Assembly (NCBI GenBank): GCA_012842085.1
Contig: DUTM01000011.1
Span: forward strand, 1 to 64,000
Origin: Mycobacteriales bacterium
Lineage (GTDB): Bacteria; Actinomycetota; Actinomycetes; Mycobacteriales; Mycobacteriaceae
DNA: 64,000 bases
Direction: 5' to 3'
How positions within the stretch are numbered: position 1 is the stretch's first letter; each line of letters begins with the position of its first letter. Shown piece after piece: positions 34,831 through 43,201 of this stretch. The notes under the pieces are model-generated. The model made no database searches. It saw nothing but the letters and a program-made list of their open reading frames with translations, and was not told the origin of the DNA. Position numbers and translations under genes: made by a program.

Positions 34831-36123
34831 ATGAAACGTGCTTTTACTGCACTATCTGTGATGGTTGCTCTCAGTGTGGGGGTGACCAGCGCAGTAGCTA
34901 GTGCTTCCCCTAACGATGACAAACAAAGAACATTTTCTGAAGTCATTGACGACACAATCGTCGGTTCTCGTCATAGCTACAGCGTTCCTGACGTAGAAAA
35001 AACCGTCACCACAGAAGACGGTATGTCGGTAACACTAAAGAAACTTAACGAGCACATTTTCCGGAGAACTCCCCTTACAACTAATCTGTTTTCCCACGAA
35101 GTGCATGTCAGCATGCAGGGAATTGCAGAAGTTGAAGGCGCCCTACCAAAATCCGAGCACACACTTACTACCGGTTACCTCATTGGCTGTCAGATTGACG
35201 CCTCATCGCCGATTAAGTTGAAAGCTCAATTCCCGATGAAGGTGAATCCATTTTCACCGTATTTTGGGTTCGGCCATGATACAGATACCACGACTAGTCG
35301 GTCCCAAAAAGACAAATCTTCTGACACAGAACTTAATCTCCTTGGCGGCGGCTTAGGTATTGGTTTCAGCTCCGGGTTCAGTTTTTCCACAAAAATCGAC
35401 TACTGGACCACTGTCCGTCCCGGTCGAATCCATAAAGTCCCGCTAGCCACCTATCGGTTTGAAGGTAACAAAACAACGTGGACCGACTTCCAGGACCTAC
35501 ATCTCTATTTTGATGGATGCCCGGGAAATGTCTCGCTGCGTTCCTATGTCGAATTTGTTGACGGTGCAAGCATACCCGGACACTTCAAGCAGAAGACTTC
35601 GGATGCAGAAAGAGTCAAAAAAACACGCATTCCACGTCCTCCACAAATCAAGTTTGCTGAGGCCACGGAAAAACTCAAGCGTGTAGAAAACAAAGCGCTG
35701 AAACTTGATTCTGTCGAGCCTGACGAAAAAATTAAAGGTATCGGAGACTCAAACTTGGATCGTTTTTCTACTGAAAAACCGGAAGAAAAAGACGAGCCTG
35801 AGACCGAAGAAGAAAAAGTTAAGAAAGACTTGGCTGAACTAGGTAAACCCAATATTGAGACGCTTACCAGTCCCTATGGCGACGGCACTACCGACCAGAT
35901 TGAGGGACTTAAGTTCACCATCCACGGCGATGTGCGCTGGATGTCAACTATTCTTCCGCAAACCCGTCTTAAGAAAGATCGCGAAAATAAGCAGCAGAAT
36001 ATTGAATCTCACATCGCACCTGCTCGCGAGTACAAAACTCAACTAGATACAGAATTTGAAAAGCAGCGTGCCGAGAGCCGCACAGAACGCAACAACTCAA
36101 ATTCTCGGAGAGGTCAAAAATGA
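34831..36123 (+). CDS. MspA-family porin subunit 2 with long charged C-terminal extension
   Basis: A 430-aa protein. Residues 1-28 are a signal peptide ending near ASA. Residues 50-250 form an MspA/Nfp-like domain, parallel to subunit 1: TVTTEDGMSVTLKKLNEHIF, TTGYLIGCQIDA and YFDGCPGNVSLRSYVEFVDG, with cysteines near 120 and 230. The central part is longer and Gly-rich (LLGGGLGIGFSSGFS). Residues 255-430 are an added region rich in Lys and Glu, probably helical or disordered, with no recognised domain; usual family members end soon after the SLRSYV motif. Base use is more AT-rich than its neighbours. Its stop overlaps the next start (ATGA). Confidence 0.78.
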   Translation: MKRAFTALSVMVALSVGVTSAVASASPNDDKQRTFSEVIDDTIVGSRHSYSVPDVEKTVTTEDGMSVTLKKLNEHIFRRTPLTTNLFSHEVHVSMQGIAEVEGALPKSEHTLTTGYLIGCQIDASSPIKLKAQFPMKVNPFSPYFGFGHDTDTTTSRSQKDKSSDTELNLLGGGLGIGFSSGFSFSTKIDYWTTVRPGRIHKVPLATYRFEGNKTTWTDFQDLHLYFDGCPGNVSLRSYVEFVDGASIPGHFKQKTSDAERVKKTRIPRPPQIKFAEATEKLKRVENKALKLDSVEPDEKIKGIGDSNLDRFSTEKPEEKDEPETEEEKVKKDLAELGKPNIETLTSPYGDGTTDQIEGLKFTIHGDVRWMSTILPQTRLKKDRENKQQNIESHIAPAREYKTQLDTEFEKQRAESRTERNNSNSRRGQK

Positions 36124-37031
36124 GAAAACCCTTCCAAACCCTTTTAGGAATGGGACTTGTTGGAGCTCTCACAATAGGACTGGCTAGCCCGGCGCAAGCA
36201 ATCCCCGCAGATAATCCGATAGTCGGACCGCTCCTTCCCCCCGCACTACAGCGGTATACCCCATTCGATGAAATGGCCAAAACCTATACGAACCCTGAAA
36301 AAGGTAAGGTCTATCACCGTTTAGTACGCAGTGGCTTCTACAACTCTTCGCCTCTTTTCGGCGTAGATCGCAATGCCGACATCACCATCGAGGTAAAGAA
36401 CAAGATCGCCTACCAAAAGTTTGCCAAGGCGTACTACTACGCCGGGGTGCAATTCGGCTGCCAAGTTGGCATCGGAAACACCTCGGTTAAGGTCTATGCG
36501 AACTCTGGCACGAAACTGACTGTCAACGGTCAAGTTTCAGTAACAGGGGACACCAAATTTGTAACAGATTTCATTAAGCAGACTGCAGAGACTGCAACGG
36601 ACATTGCTACCGCTGCAGCGGTAGCCGGCGCTACAGAGGGTGCGGCAGCACCTGCTGCCGCACTAGCCGCAGCTGAGAATGCTAAACCTCAAATAGAGAC
36701 AACATTAGGTGTTAAGGAGACGATCTCAACCTCTTCTAAATTCAGGGGAGGCATAAAAGCCAATCCAAACACTAAACCGGATGTGAAGCAGACTTATCAA
36801 ATGGGTCGCCTCCAGGAAATTCCTTTCTTCATTTTGAAGTACAGCCCGGGTGTAAACCAGGTTCGGTTATCCGGCCTTGCACTTCGTGTGGAAGGATGCG
36901 TTGGTATCGCCAAACTGCGGCCCTTTATCCGCACAATTGGCAAAACCAAGAGCGGAAACTATGTGAACTATTCGACCTTTGGGGAAGACTACCTGTTCAT
37001 TCCCAACAAATTCTTCCGCATGGATACTTAA
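36120..37031 (+). CDS. MspA-family porin subunit 3 with Ala-rich insertion
   Basis: A 303-aa protein with signal peptide (MRKPFQTLLGMGLVGALTIG, cleavage after AQA near 27). The end of the protein, VEGCVGIAKLRPFIRTIG then YVNYSTFGEDY, lines up with the MspA C-terminus (GGVLLRPFARL, TTYGEPW). A first cysteine is in VQFGCQVGIGN (about 114), the second in VEGCVG (about 260). Between them lies an Ala-rich helical insertion (about residues 155-188, AAAVAGATEGAAAPAAALAA) not known from MspA. It overlaps the previous gene by 4 bp, so co-translation is very likely. A terminator follows. It is more diverged than subunits 1 and 2. Confidence 0.75.
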   Translation: MRKPFQTLLGMGLVGALTIGLASPAQAIPADNPIVGPLLPPALQRYTPFDEMAKTYTNPEKGKVYHRLVRSGFYNSSPLFGVDRNADITIEVKNKIAYQKFAKAYYYAGVQFGCQVGIGNTSVKVYANSGTKLTVNGQVSVTGDTKFVTDFIKQTAETATDIATAAAVAGATEGAAAPAAALAAAENAKPQIETTLGVKETISTSSKFRGGIKANPNTKPDVKQTYQMGRLQEIPFFILKYSPGVNQVRLSGLALRVEGCVGIAKLRPFIRTIGKTKSGNYVNYSTFGEDYLFIPNKFFRMDT

Positions 37032-37045
37032 GTGATCGCACACAA

Positions 37046-37082
37046 TAAAAAGGGCTCCTGCTTCAAGCAGGGGCTCTTTTAG
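37046..37082 (+). terminator. Terminator of the porin operon
   Basis: AAAAGGGCTCCTGCTT and AAGCAGGGGCTCTTTT pair with one G:T and one mismatch-type position, followed by T-rich sequence. It lies 15 bp beyond the third porin stop. It may also serve the convergent SUFU-like gene. Confidence 0.8.
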
Positions 37083-37114
37083 TTAGCTCATGAGCGGCAC
37101 AACCCATCACCAGG

Positions 37115-37699
37115 TCAGCACACAGGTGCGCGGCCCCAATCGGCCGGATCAATATCCAGTCGGCGGAACAATATCCGCTCAAACTTCTTCCAGCCCTCAT
37201 CCAGAATGTATTTCTCCTCCGATGGGCCAATCGGCAGCAACCACACCACCGCCACCGGACCATACTCTGTTTCACAAGTAGCAAAGTTCGTATCAAACAT
37301 GCGAGGCATGGTCGCATACATGGCATAAACACCAGCTTCGGGAGGCAGCGGACCAATTACTTGCCCACGCAGAATAGGTGTCCTGGAGGCATCCACGGCT
37401 TCTGCCACAGCCCCCATCACGCGCTCCGCCTCAAACCTGTCATACCGGTCGCAGAGCGTAAAAAACTCCATACGCAAAGTGTGGCCCGTTTGGGGAGACT
37501 TCAACGCCCCAAAGCTCAGTCCCACCGTCCACACTGCAGAAAGACGCTGTGATTTAAAAGAAACAGGCATCCGGGACGCAATACGCTTCGGAACATCCGA
37601 ACTGACCACCGTCCAGGCAGCATGACGGGAGCTGGGAACCGTACCGGCGATGCGGCCCAAGCGCCGTTCCATGTGCATCACAACAGTGGGCTCTTCCAT
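37115..37699 (-). CDS. Suppressor-of-fused (SUFU)-like domain protein
   Basis: A 194-aa cytosolic protein. The second half, with VIGPLPPEAGVYAMYATMPR, FDTNFATCETEYGPVAVVWL and LPIGPSEEKYILDEGWKKFE, resembles the bacterial SUFU domain, often found in immunity-type or uncharacterised proteins. No toxin-like gene is next to it, so an immunity role is not supported here. AAAGGAACTG precedes the ATG. It lies between the porin operon (convergent) and tRNA-Arg. Confidence 0.6.
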   Translation of the reverse strand: MEEPTVVMHMERRLGRIAGTVPSSRHAAWTVVSSDVPKRIASRMPVSFKSQRLSAVWTVGLSFGALKSPQTGHTLRMEFFTLCDRYDRFEAERVMGAVAEAVDASRTPILRGQVIGPLPPEAGVYAMYATMPRMFDTNFATCETEYGPVAVVWLLPIGPSEEKYILDEGWKKFERILFRRLDIDPADWGRAPVC

Positions 37700-37740
37700 C
37701 AGTTCCTTTCAGCGCATGCAATAGACACCTTCGGAAAAAG

Positions 37741-37813
37741 CGCCCCAGATAGGACTCGAACCTACGACACCTTCTTTAGGAGAGAAGTGCTCTATCCCCT
37801 GAGCTACTGGGGC
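37741..37813 (-). tRNA. tRNA-Arg (anticodon CCT)
   Basis: Cloverleaf on the minus strand. The acceptor GCCCCAG pairs with CTGGGGC; the anticodon stem CTTCT/AGAAG encloses CTCCTAA, anticodon CCT reading AGG. The T arm is GTAGG-TTCGAGT-CCTAT with the usual small changes. CCA is not encoded; the gene ends with G followed by C and a T5 run that may terminate transcription. Confidence 0.94.
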
Positions 37814-37867
37814 CGGCGTTTTAACGTCTCTAACTCTAGTAGAAACATACTAGAACTCTGGAAACGA

Positions 37868-40513
37868 CTAGCCGTTAGCTCGAACCCGTGCCGACTCTTC
37901 CCGCCGTTGCTCCGCCAACTCGTCCATATAGCGGTTGCGGGTCCGCATCCACACAAACTGTTTCTCGTCCCGCATAGACCCGGTAATCCACCACAGGGTC
38001 TCAATCATCACGGCACCACAGACTCCCGCAAAAAGCCCCCACTTCATCAAGTCCCAATTCCCGGCATCCAGGAAGAACAGCTGGGATGTCCACGGCAGCA
38101 GGAAAATAAGCGGATACATCGCTGCCGACATCCCCACCAGCAGCACCTTCCACCAGTTCAACGGCCGCGCCACCACACACAGCACCCAGGTGGCAGAAAT
38201 AATGAGGGAGGCAAGAGTAGCGGTGGACACCTGCATGCTGGCCTCCAGCGCTCCCCCAGTAAGGTGCCGCAAATACAGGTAGGTGCAGAACGTCACTGCA
38301 GACACAATAATCCCGGAGGGCACCGCTAGCCGCAGCACCCTACTGACAAACCCGTCTTTCGCTCTCGAACGGTTCGGTGCCAGTGACAGCAAAAACGCTG
38401 GAATACCGATGGTGAACCAGCCGGTGATGGTGACGTGAATGGGTTGGAAGGGGAATGGCACCTGCATCAAGATCACCAAAATTGCGAGCGCCACGGAGTA
38501 AACCGTCTTGGTCAGGAAAAGGTTCGCGACACGCTCAATATTGCCAATGACACGGCGCCCCTCCGCCACCACGGAAGGCAGCGTGGCGAACTTATTGTCC
38601 AGCAACACAATCTGCGCCACCGAGCGCGCCGCAGAAGAACCAGACCCCATGGCAACACCAATATCGGCACGTTTAAGGGCGAGAACGTCGTTGACGCCAT
38701 CACCGGTCATGGCGACAGTGTGCCCCGACTGCTGCAGGGCACCCACCATGAACCGTTTTTGCTCTGGCGTAACCCGCCCAAAAACAGTGTGGTGCTCGAC
38801 GTCACGAGCGAAGTTCATTACCGGTTCTTGGCGGGCTAAAGCCAACGCTTCTGGGTCTTTCGATATCACCCTATTGCCCATGGTGGAAACAGTTTCAGCA
38901 AACGCGTTCTCCGGCAGTTCGGGAAGTTCACGGGCATCGTAGGGGTTCTCGGCTCCCTCCATCCCGAGGGACTGGGCAACCGCGCCGACTGATTGCGCAT
39001 TGTCTCCCGACACCACCTTCACTTCCACATTCTCATCGTGGAAATACTGCAGGGTGTCGGCAGCATCGGGGCGAATAGACTGCTCCAAAATAATCAAAGC
39101 ATAGGGGGTGACGTCGCCTGCTGCCACAAAATCCGCGGCAGCAACATCAGCCAACTCCTCCACCGGTTTGTGAGCCTGCGCCAGCAACATAATGCGGCGT
39201 CCCGTAGAGCCGGCTTCTTGAGCTTGCTGCGCGGCGGACGTTCCCGGATCGGTTAGCACATCGGGAGCACCCAGGATCCAGTGTCCATGGTCTCCAAAAC
39301 TCATTCCGGACCATTTCTTGTCGGAGGAGAAAGGCACCATTCCGGTCTGCTCCCAGACAGGAGTGTCTGCCTCTCCTTCGCCCTCCACAGCAAAGTAGTG
39401 TTGTGTCCATTCCAGAATGGCGCGCATCGAGTCGTTGGGATGCTCATCCCAGGCTGCCATAGCCCGCAACACTTCCGGCGCTTGCATCCCCTCCCCCAGG
39501 GCCCGCACTTCCGTCATCTGCATCGTATTGTCGGTGAGGGTGCCGGTCTTATCCGTACACACCACGTCGACCCGTGCCAGGCCCTCAATAGCGGGCAGTT
39601 CTTGCACCAGGCACTGCTTCTCGCCCAGCCGCACCACACCCAAAGCGAAAGCAATGGAGGTCATAAGGACCAGGCCTTCTGGAACCATAGGCACCAACGC
39701 CGCAGCCATCGCCAGGATAGACTCCCGCAGTGGCTTCCCTGTTTGGAAAAGCTGCGTGTAGATGGTCAGTATTCCGGTGGGGATAAGCAGCCAGGTGATA
39801 ACCCGCAAGATTCGGTTAATGCCGGTCATGAGCTGCGAATTGGTGAGACTAAAAGCGGAAGCCTCTTCCGCAAGCTTATTGGCGTACGCCTCTTTCCCCA
39901 CGCGGGTAGCTTGGTAAACACCACTACCAGCGACAACGAAACTACCGGAGAGGACAACATCTCCAGCTTCCTTATAGACAGGATCGTTTTCGCCAGTCAG
40001 AAGGGATTCGTCGACGGTAAGACTGCGGGCGTCCCGCACCTCCCCATCAACCAGGATTTGCTCCCCCGAAGAGAGAACAACAAGGTCCCCTTCAACCAAC
40101 TCTTCGGGGGGAATAGTCTGCTCCTCGGAATCACCCGCATCATTGCTGCGCCGGACGGTTGGTTTGGCGCGCCCCACGATGGAAAGCCGCTCCAGTGTCC
40201 GCTTCGCACGCAGCTCTTGCACAATACCAATACCCGCGTTGGCAATAATGAGCAGACCAAACGCAGAGTTGATGATGGATCCGGTGGACAGCACAATAAT
40301 GAAAAGAACACCCAGCATGGCGTTAATGCGGGTAAACACGTTGGCGCGAATAATTTCGCCGGTACTGCGCCCAACCTGGATTTTTACATTATTCCCGTAG
40401 CCAGCGACACGCTTCTCTTCCACCTGCTGCGGGGTGAGACCTTCCTTGGAGGTATAGACCTCTTCATCGGAAATGAGTGCAGCCTCGGTTGTGGAAGCAA
40501 CTTCGTCTGCCAC
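37868..40513 (-). CDS. ctpE: P-type cation-transporting ATPase (CtpE-like)
   Basis: An 881-aa P-type ATPase. The actuator motif is LTGEND (TGES position), the phosphorylation site is CTDKTGTLTDN, and the hinge is MTGDGVNDVLALKRADIGVAMG. The metal-site helix reads MVPEGLVLMTSIAFALG. The family match is CtpE of mycobacteria, reported to take up calcium. The context with an EchA6-like gene fits Rv0905-Rv0908. The start is a GTG at 40513, 8 nt after AAAGGAG; the frame extends 16 codons upstream. It is divergent from thrE. Ion specificity is inferred from the family, not read from the sequence. Confidence 0.88.
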   Translation of the reverse strand: MADEVASTTEAALISDEEVYTSKEGLTPQQVEEKRVAGYGNNVKIQVGRSTGEIIRANVFTRINAMLGVLFIIVLSTGSIINSAFGLLIIANAGIGIVQELRAKRTLERLSIVGRAKPTVRRSNDAGDSEEQTIPPEELVEGDLVVLSSGEQILVDGEVRDARSLTVDESLLTGENDPVYKEAGDVVLSGSFVVAGSGVYQATRVGKEAYANKLAEEASAFSLTNSQLMTGINRILRVITWLLIPTGILTIYTQLFQTGKPLRESILAMAAALVPMVPEGLVLMTSIAFALGVVRLGEKQCLVQELPAIEGLARVDVVCTDKTGTLTDNTMQMTEVRALGEGMQAPEVLRAMAAWDEHPNDSMRAILEWTQHYFAVEGEGEADTPVWEQTGMVPFSSDKKWSGMSFGDHGHWILGAPDVLTDPGTSAAQQAQEAGSTGRRIMLLAQAHKPVEELADVAAADFVAAGDVTPYALIILEQSIRPDAADTLQYFHDENVEVKVVSGDNAQSVGAVAQSLGMEGAENPYDARELPELPENAFAETVSTMGNRVISKDPEALALARQEPVMNFARDVEHHTVFGRVTPEQKRFMVGALQQSGHTVAMTGDGVNDVLALKRADIGVAMGSGSSAARSVAQIVLLDNKFATLPSVVAEGRRVIGNIERVANLFLTKTVYSVALAILVILMQVPFPFQPIHVTITGWFTIGIPAFLLSLAPNRSRAKDGFVSRVLRLAVPSGIIVSAVTFCTYLYLRHLTGGALEASMQVSTATLASLIISATWVLCVVARPLNWWKVLLVGMSAAMYPLIFLLPWTSQLFFLDAGNWDLMKWGLFAGVCGAVMIETLWWITGSMRDEKQFVWMRTRNRYMDELAEQRREESARVRANG

Positions 40514-40677
40514 CGGCGTCTCCTTTAGGGAAAGAAAGCTTCGTATAACTTTCAACTGCATTTGAGCCTAATTGGCAGACTCCCGAAATACGAGGGTTAC
40601 TGCCAAAAAAGGTTGTGTACAGAAGTGAAAAAGGTACAGACTTCCACCTTTTGACCTTGAAGGGACATAATAAGAGT

Positions 40678-42249
40678 GTGAGTAAAGAACCCTCCGGACA
40701 AGCAGACCCGAAACCTTCTAAAGACACTAACTCCCATGACCCTGCGGTTGAAGATGCAGACGTAAGCGGCCACGCAGCGCTCAACGACCCCGCCACGTTC
40801 GAGGAACGCACCACCACCGTCATCCGCCTCGGATCCCTGCTTTTGGCGGCAGGTACCGGTGGTTACCGTGTAAAACGTGCTATGCAGCGCGCCGCCTACG
40901 CACTTGGCATAAAACGCTTTGATGCCTCCGTAACACTCACCAACATCACGGCCACCGCTTACCTGGATGACGACTACCGCACCCTCGTCAGCGAAGCGCC
41001 CGCAATTGGCGTCAACGCCTCCCGCATTGAAGCCCTGGAAACCATCTCCCGCGACATTAGCGACGGGATCACAAACGCTGAGCTCAACAGGCGCATCGAC
41101 GATGTCGTCAAGTTTGTGAAAACACGCTACAACGCCTTCTTCAACCCCCTGGCGGCTGGGTTCGCCTGCGCCGCATTCGCAGTCCTCAATAAGTTCCCAC
41201 CAGAAACTCTGCTTTTCGTACTCATTGGTGCCTTCTTTGGCCAGCTGGTGCGCCGCACCCTCGCCCACCGTGGCATTAACCAACTCGGTGTGGCGGCACT
41301 CTCCGGTACTGTCGCCTGCCTTATCTACCTGGGTTGCTACACCATAGCTGAGCAGGTCTTTCCGGGCTTCATTATGAGCTCGGCCAATGCTGGGTTCGCG
41401 CCGGTAACCGCCGGTTTCGTAGCAGCGGTGCTCTTCCTGATCCCCGGCTTTCCCATGTTCACTGCTTTCCTGGACTTGGCGAAATTAGACATTAATGCCG
41501 GTATTCAGCGCTTCACCTACACGATTTCACTTTTGGCCGCCGCCACCTCCGCCGTCTGGTTGGTATCCCTGGTGACCGGTTTGGCGCCGCTCCCCCAGGT
41601 CGCAAACCCCTATATTGAACGGTTTGGAGCTGAGTGGTGGCCGCTGTTTATTTGGGTGGCCTCCTTCTGCGGTATCTTCGGTTTCGCTATTCTCTTCAAC
41701 TGCTCCCGCCGGATGGCACTATTGGCCGGCGCTATTGGCGCCACCGCCAACCTGCTGAAATTTGTGCTCTCCGATGACGCAATTGTGGGCTTGGATATCC
41801 CCATCCAGGCAGCCGCGTTTATTGCCGCGCTCATGATCGGACTGGTGGCGAGTGTGGTCGCCCCGTTGAACCGAATTCCGCGCATCACCCTGTCAGTTCC
41901 CAGCTCTGTGATTATGATTCCCGGTGCCGCAATGTACCGCTTCATCTACTACCTGAACACGGGGGATCTGGGGCGCTCCCTCACCTACTTCTTCGACGCA
42001 TTCCTGGTGGTGGCCGCAATTGGCGCCGGCCTTGCTATTGCGCGGATGGTGACGGATCCTCACTGGCTGTACGACCGCCGTCACCCGCGTTTCTTCCACC
42101 ACGAAGTAATCGGCCGCACCAAACGTGCTCTGCGGGGTATTCGGGCGGCACGGCGAGCAGCGCGCCGGGCACTCAAGGAAACTACCGACAACCAGCCGGA
42201 AGTGAACAACGAGCCCACCCAGCACGCGCAGCCAAAATTCAAAGACTAG
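40678..42249 (+). CDS. thrE: ThrE-family threonine/serine exporter
   Basis: Membrane exporter of about 523 aa that carries threonine and serine out of the cell in C. glutamicum. The cytosolic N-terminal half shows RLGSLLLAAGTGGYRVKRAM and TLTNITATAYLDDDYRTLVS, as in the ThrE (DUF1212) domain. The C-terminal half has about ten hydrophobic segments, including FLIPGFPMFTAFLDL. The frame opens at 40615, but I choose the GTG at 40678: CATAAT at 40666-40671 is 6 nt upstream, indicating a leaderless mRNA. It is divergent from ctpE across about 164 bp. The C-terminal tail is basic. Confidence 0.9.
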   Translation: MSKEPSGQADPKPSKDTNSHDPAVEDADVSGHAALNDPATFEERTTTVIRLGSLLLAAGTGGYRVKRAMQRAAYALGIKRFDASVTLTNITATAYLDDDYRTLVSEAPAIGVNASRIEALETISRDISDGITNAELNRRIDDVVKFVKTRYNAFFNPLAAGFACAAFAVLNKFPPETLLFVLIGAFFGQLVRRTLAHRGINQLGVAALSGTVACLIYLGCYTIAEQVFPGFIMSSANAGFAPVTAGFVAAVLFLIPGFPMFTAFLDLAKLDINAGIQRFTYTISLLAAATSAVWLVSLVTGLAPLPQVANPYIERFGAEWWPLFIWVASFCGIFGFAILFNCSRRMALLAGAIGATANLLKFVLSDDAIVGLDIPIQAAAFIAALMIGLVASVVAPLNRIPRITLSVPSSVIMIPGAAMYRFIYYLNTGDLGRSLTYFFDAFLVVAAIGAGLAIARMVTDPHWLYDRRHPRFFHHEVIGRTKRALRGIRAARRAARRALKETTDNQPEVNNEPTQHAQPKFKD

Positions 42250-42297
42250 TAGAACTTTTAGCGCCACTAGCACTAGGAACAGCACCATCGCACCATA

Positions 42298-42334
42298 AGT
42301 TAAGGGGCCTAGCTTTCGGGCTAGACCCCTTAAC
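42298..42334. terminator. Bidirectional terminator, thrE / EchA6-like gene
   Basis: AGTTAAGGGG-CCTAGC, TTTC, GGCTAG-ACCCCTTAACT forms a long stem with one bulge. It lies between convergent genes. Confidence 0.85.
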
Positions 42335-42355
42335 TAGGTAGTGTGCAGTACGTTT

Positions 42356-43156
42356 TTAAATTCCGCGGAATTGTGGACGACGACCCTCAACGTAGGCGCG
42401 TCGTGCTTCTTTAAGGTCCTCGCTAATCCAGGCTGTCTTTGCGGCAGCTGCCTGCATTGGGGTGGGCTTCTCCTGCGCCAGATCGTTGTTGAAGACCTGC
42501 TTCAAGTGGTTCAACGTAAGTGGCGCATAGGTGGCTATCTCCTGAGCCCAGGCCAGTGCATCGTTGGAGTCACCGAGTTTGTTGACCAACCCGTGCTTGG
42601 CAGAATCTTGCGCACTGAAAAGGTCACCCGTGTAGAGAATGCCGCGGGCGAACCCGCCTCCCACAAGTGATTCCAGACGACGAATAGACCAGTTATCCAG
42701 TGCGAAGCCCATCTTCACAACCGGAAGCGCAAAATAGGCGTCTTCCGACGCTACCCGCAGGTCGCAGGCCATCGCGAGCTGGGCGCCACTTCCAATAGCG
42801 GCACCGTTGACATAGGCGATGATAATCATCTTGGCGCGTTCCAGAGTGCGCAACATGGCGATATTTTGGTTCGCAAAACCAGATGAGAAAACACCACCAG
42901 TAAGGTCGGCACCCGCACAGAATGCTTCACCCGCGCCTGTTATAACGAGGGACCGGACGCCTTCGTGGCTACAGCGTTCAACCGCCAGTTGGATTCCTCG
43001 ACACAGCTCAGCGTTTAAAGCGTTACGGTGCTCGGGGATCCGCAGCGTGAGTTTCGCAATCTTTGCATCACTAAAAATCTCTACCAAGATAGGACGCTTG
43101 GTGCCATCGGGATTTGTTTCTTTCCCATCGACACGAAATTCAACTGTGGTATCCAC
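42356..43156 (-). CDS. echA6: EchA6-like crotonase-fold protein lacking catalytic glutamates
   Basis: A 266-aa crotonase-fold protein. The oxyanion-hole parts are present (HRNALNAELC, AGEAFCAGADLTGG, NGAAIGSGAQLAMACDL). The two Glu that act in enoyl-CoA hydration are not: the first position reads GAQLAMACD instead of GGxELALACD, and the second reads PVVKMGF instead of PEVxLG. In M. tuberculosis, EchA6 (Rv0905) likewise lacks hydratase activity and shuttles acyl-CoA into mycolate synthesis. The GTG at 43156 follows GGGAGG. The location near ctpE matches Rv0905-Rv0908. The EchA6 name is an inference. Confidence 0.72.
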   Translation of the reverse strand: MDTTVEFRVDGKETNPDGTKRPILVEIFSDAKIAKLTLRIPEHRNALNAELCRGIQLAVERCSHEGVRSLVITGAGEAFCAGADLTGGVFSSGFANQNIAMLRTLERAKMIIIAYVNGAAIGSGAQLAMACDLRVASEDAYFALPVVKMGFALDNWSIRRLESLVGGGFARGILYTGDLFSAQDSAKHGLVNKLGDSNDALAWAQEIATYAPLTLNHLKQVFNNDLAQEKPTPMQAAAAKTAWISEDLKEARRAYVEGRRPQFRGI

Positions 43157-43201
43157 GTAAGGAAACCTCCCAGATTAGGAATAAAGCTTATTGCTTTTAG
43201 T

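Noticed and set aside
39281-40528. 415-codon plus-strand open frame opposite ctpE
   Set aside because: Antisense to all P-type ATPase motifs; the translation looks random and lacks a ribosome-binding site.
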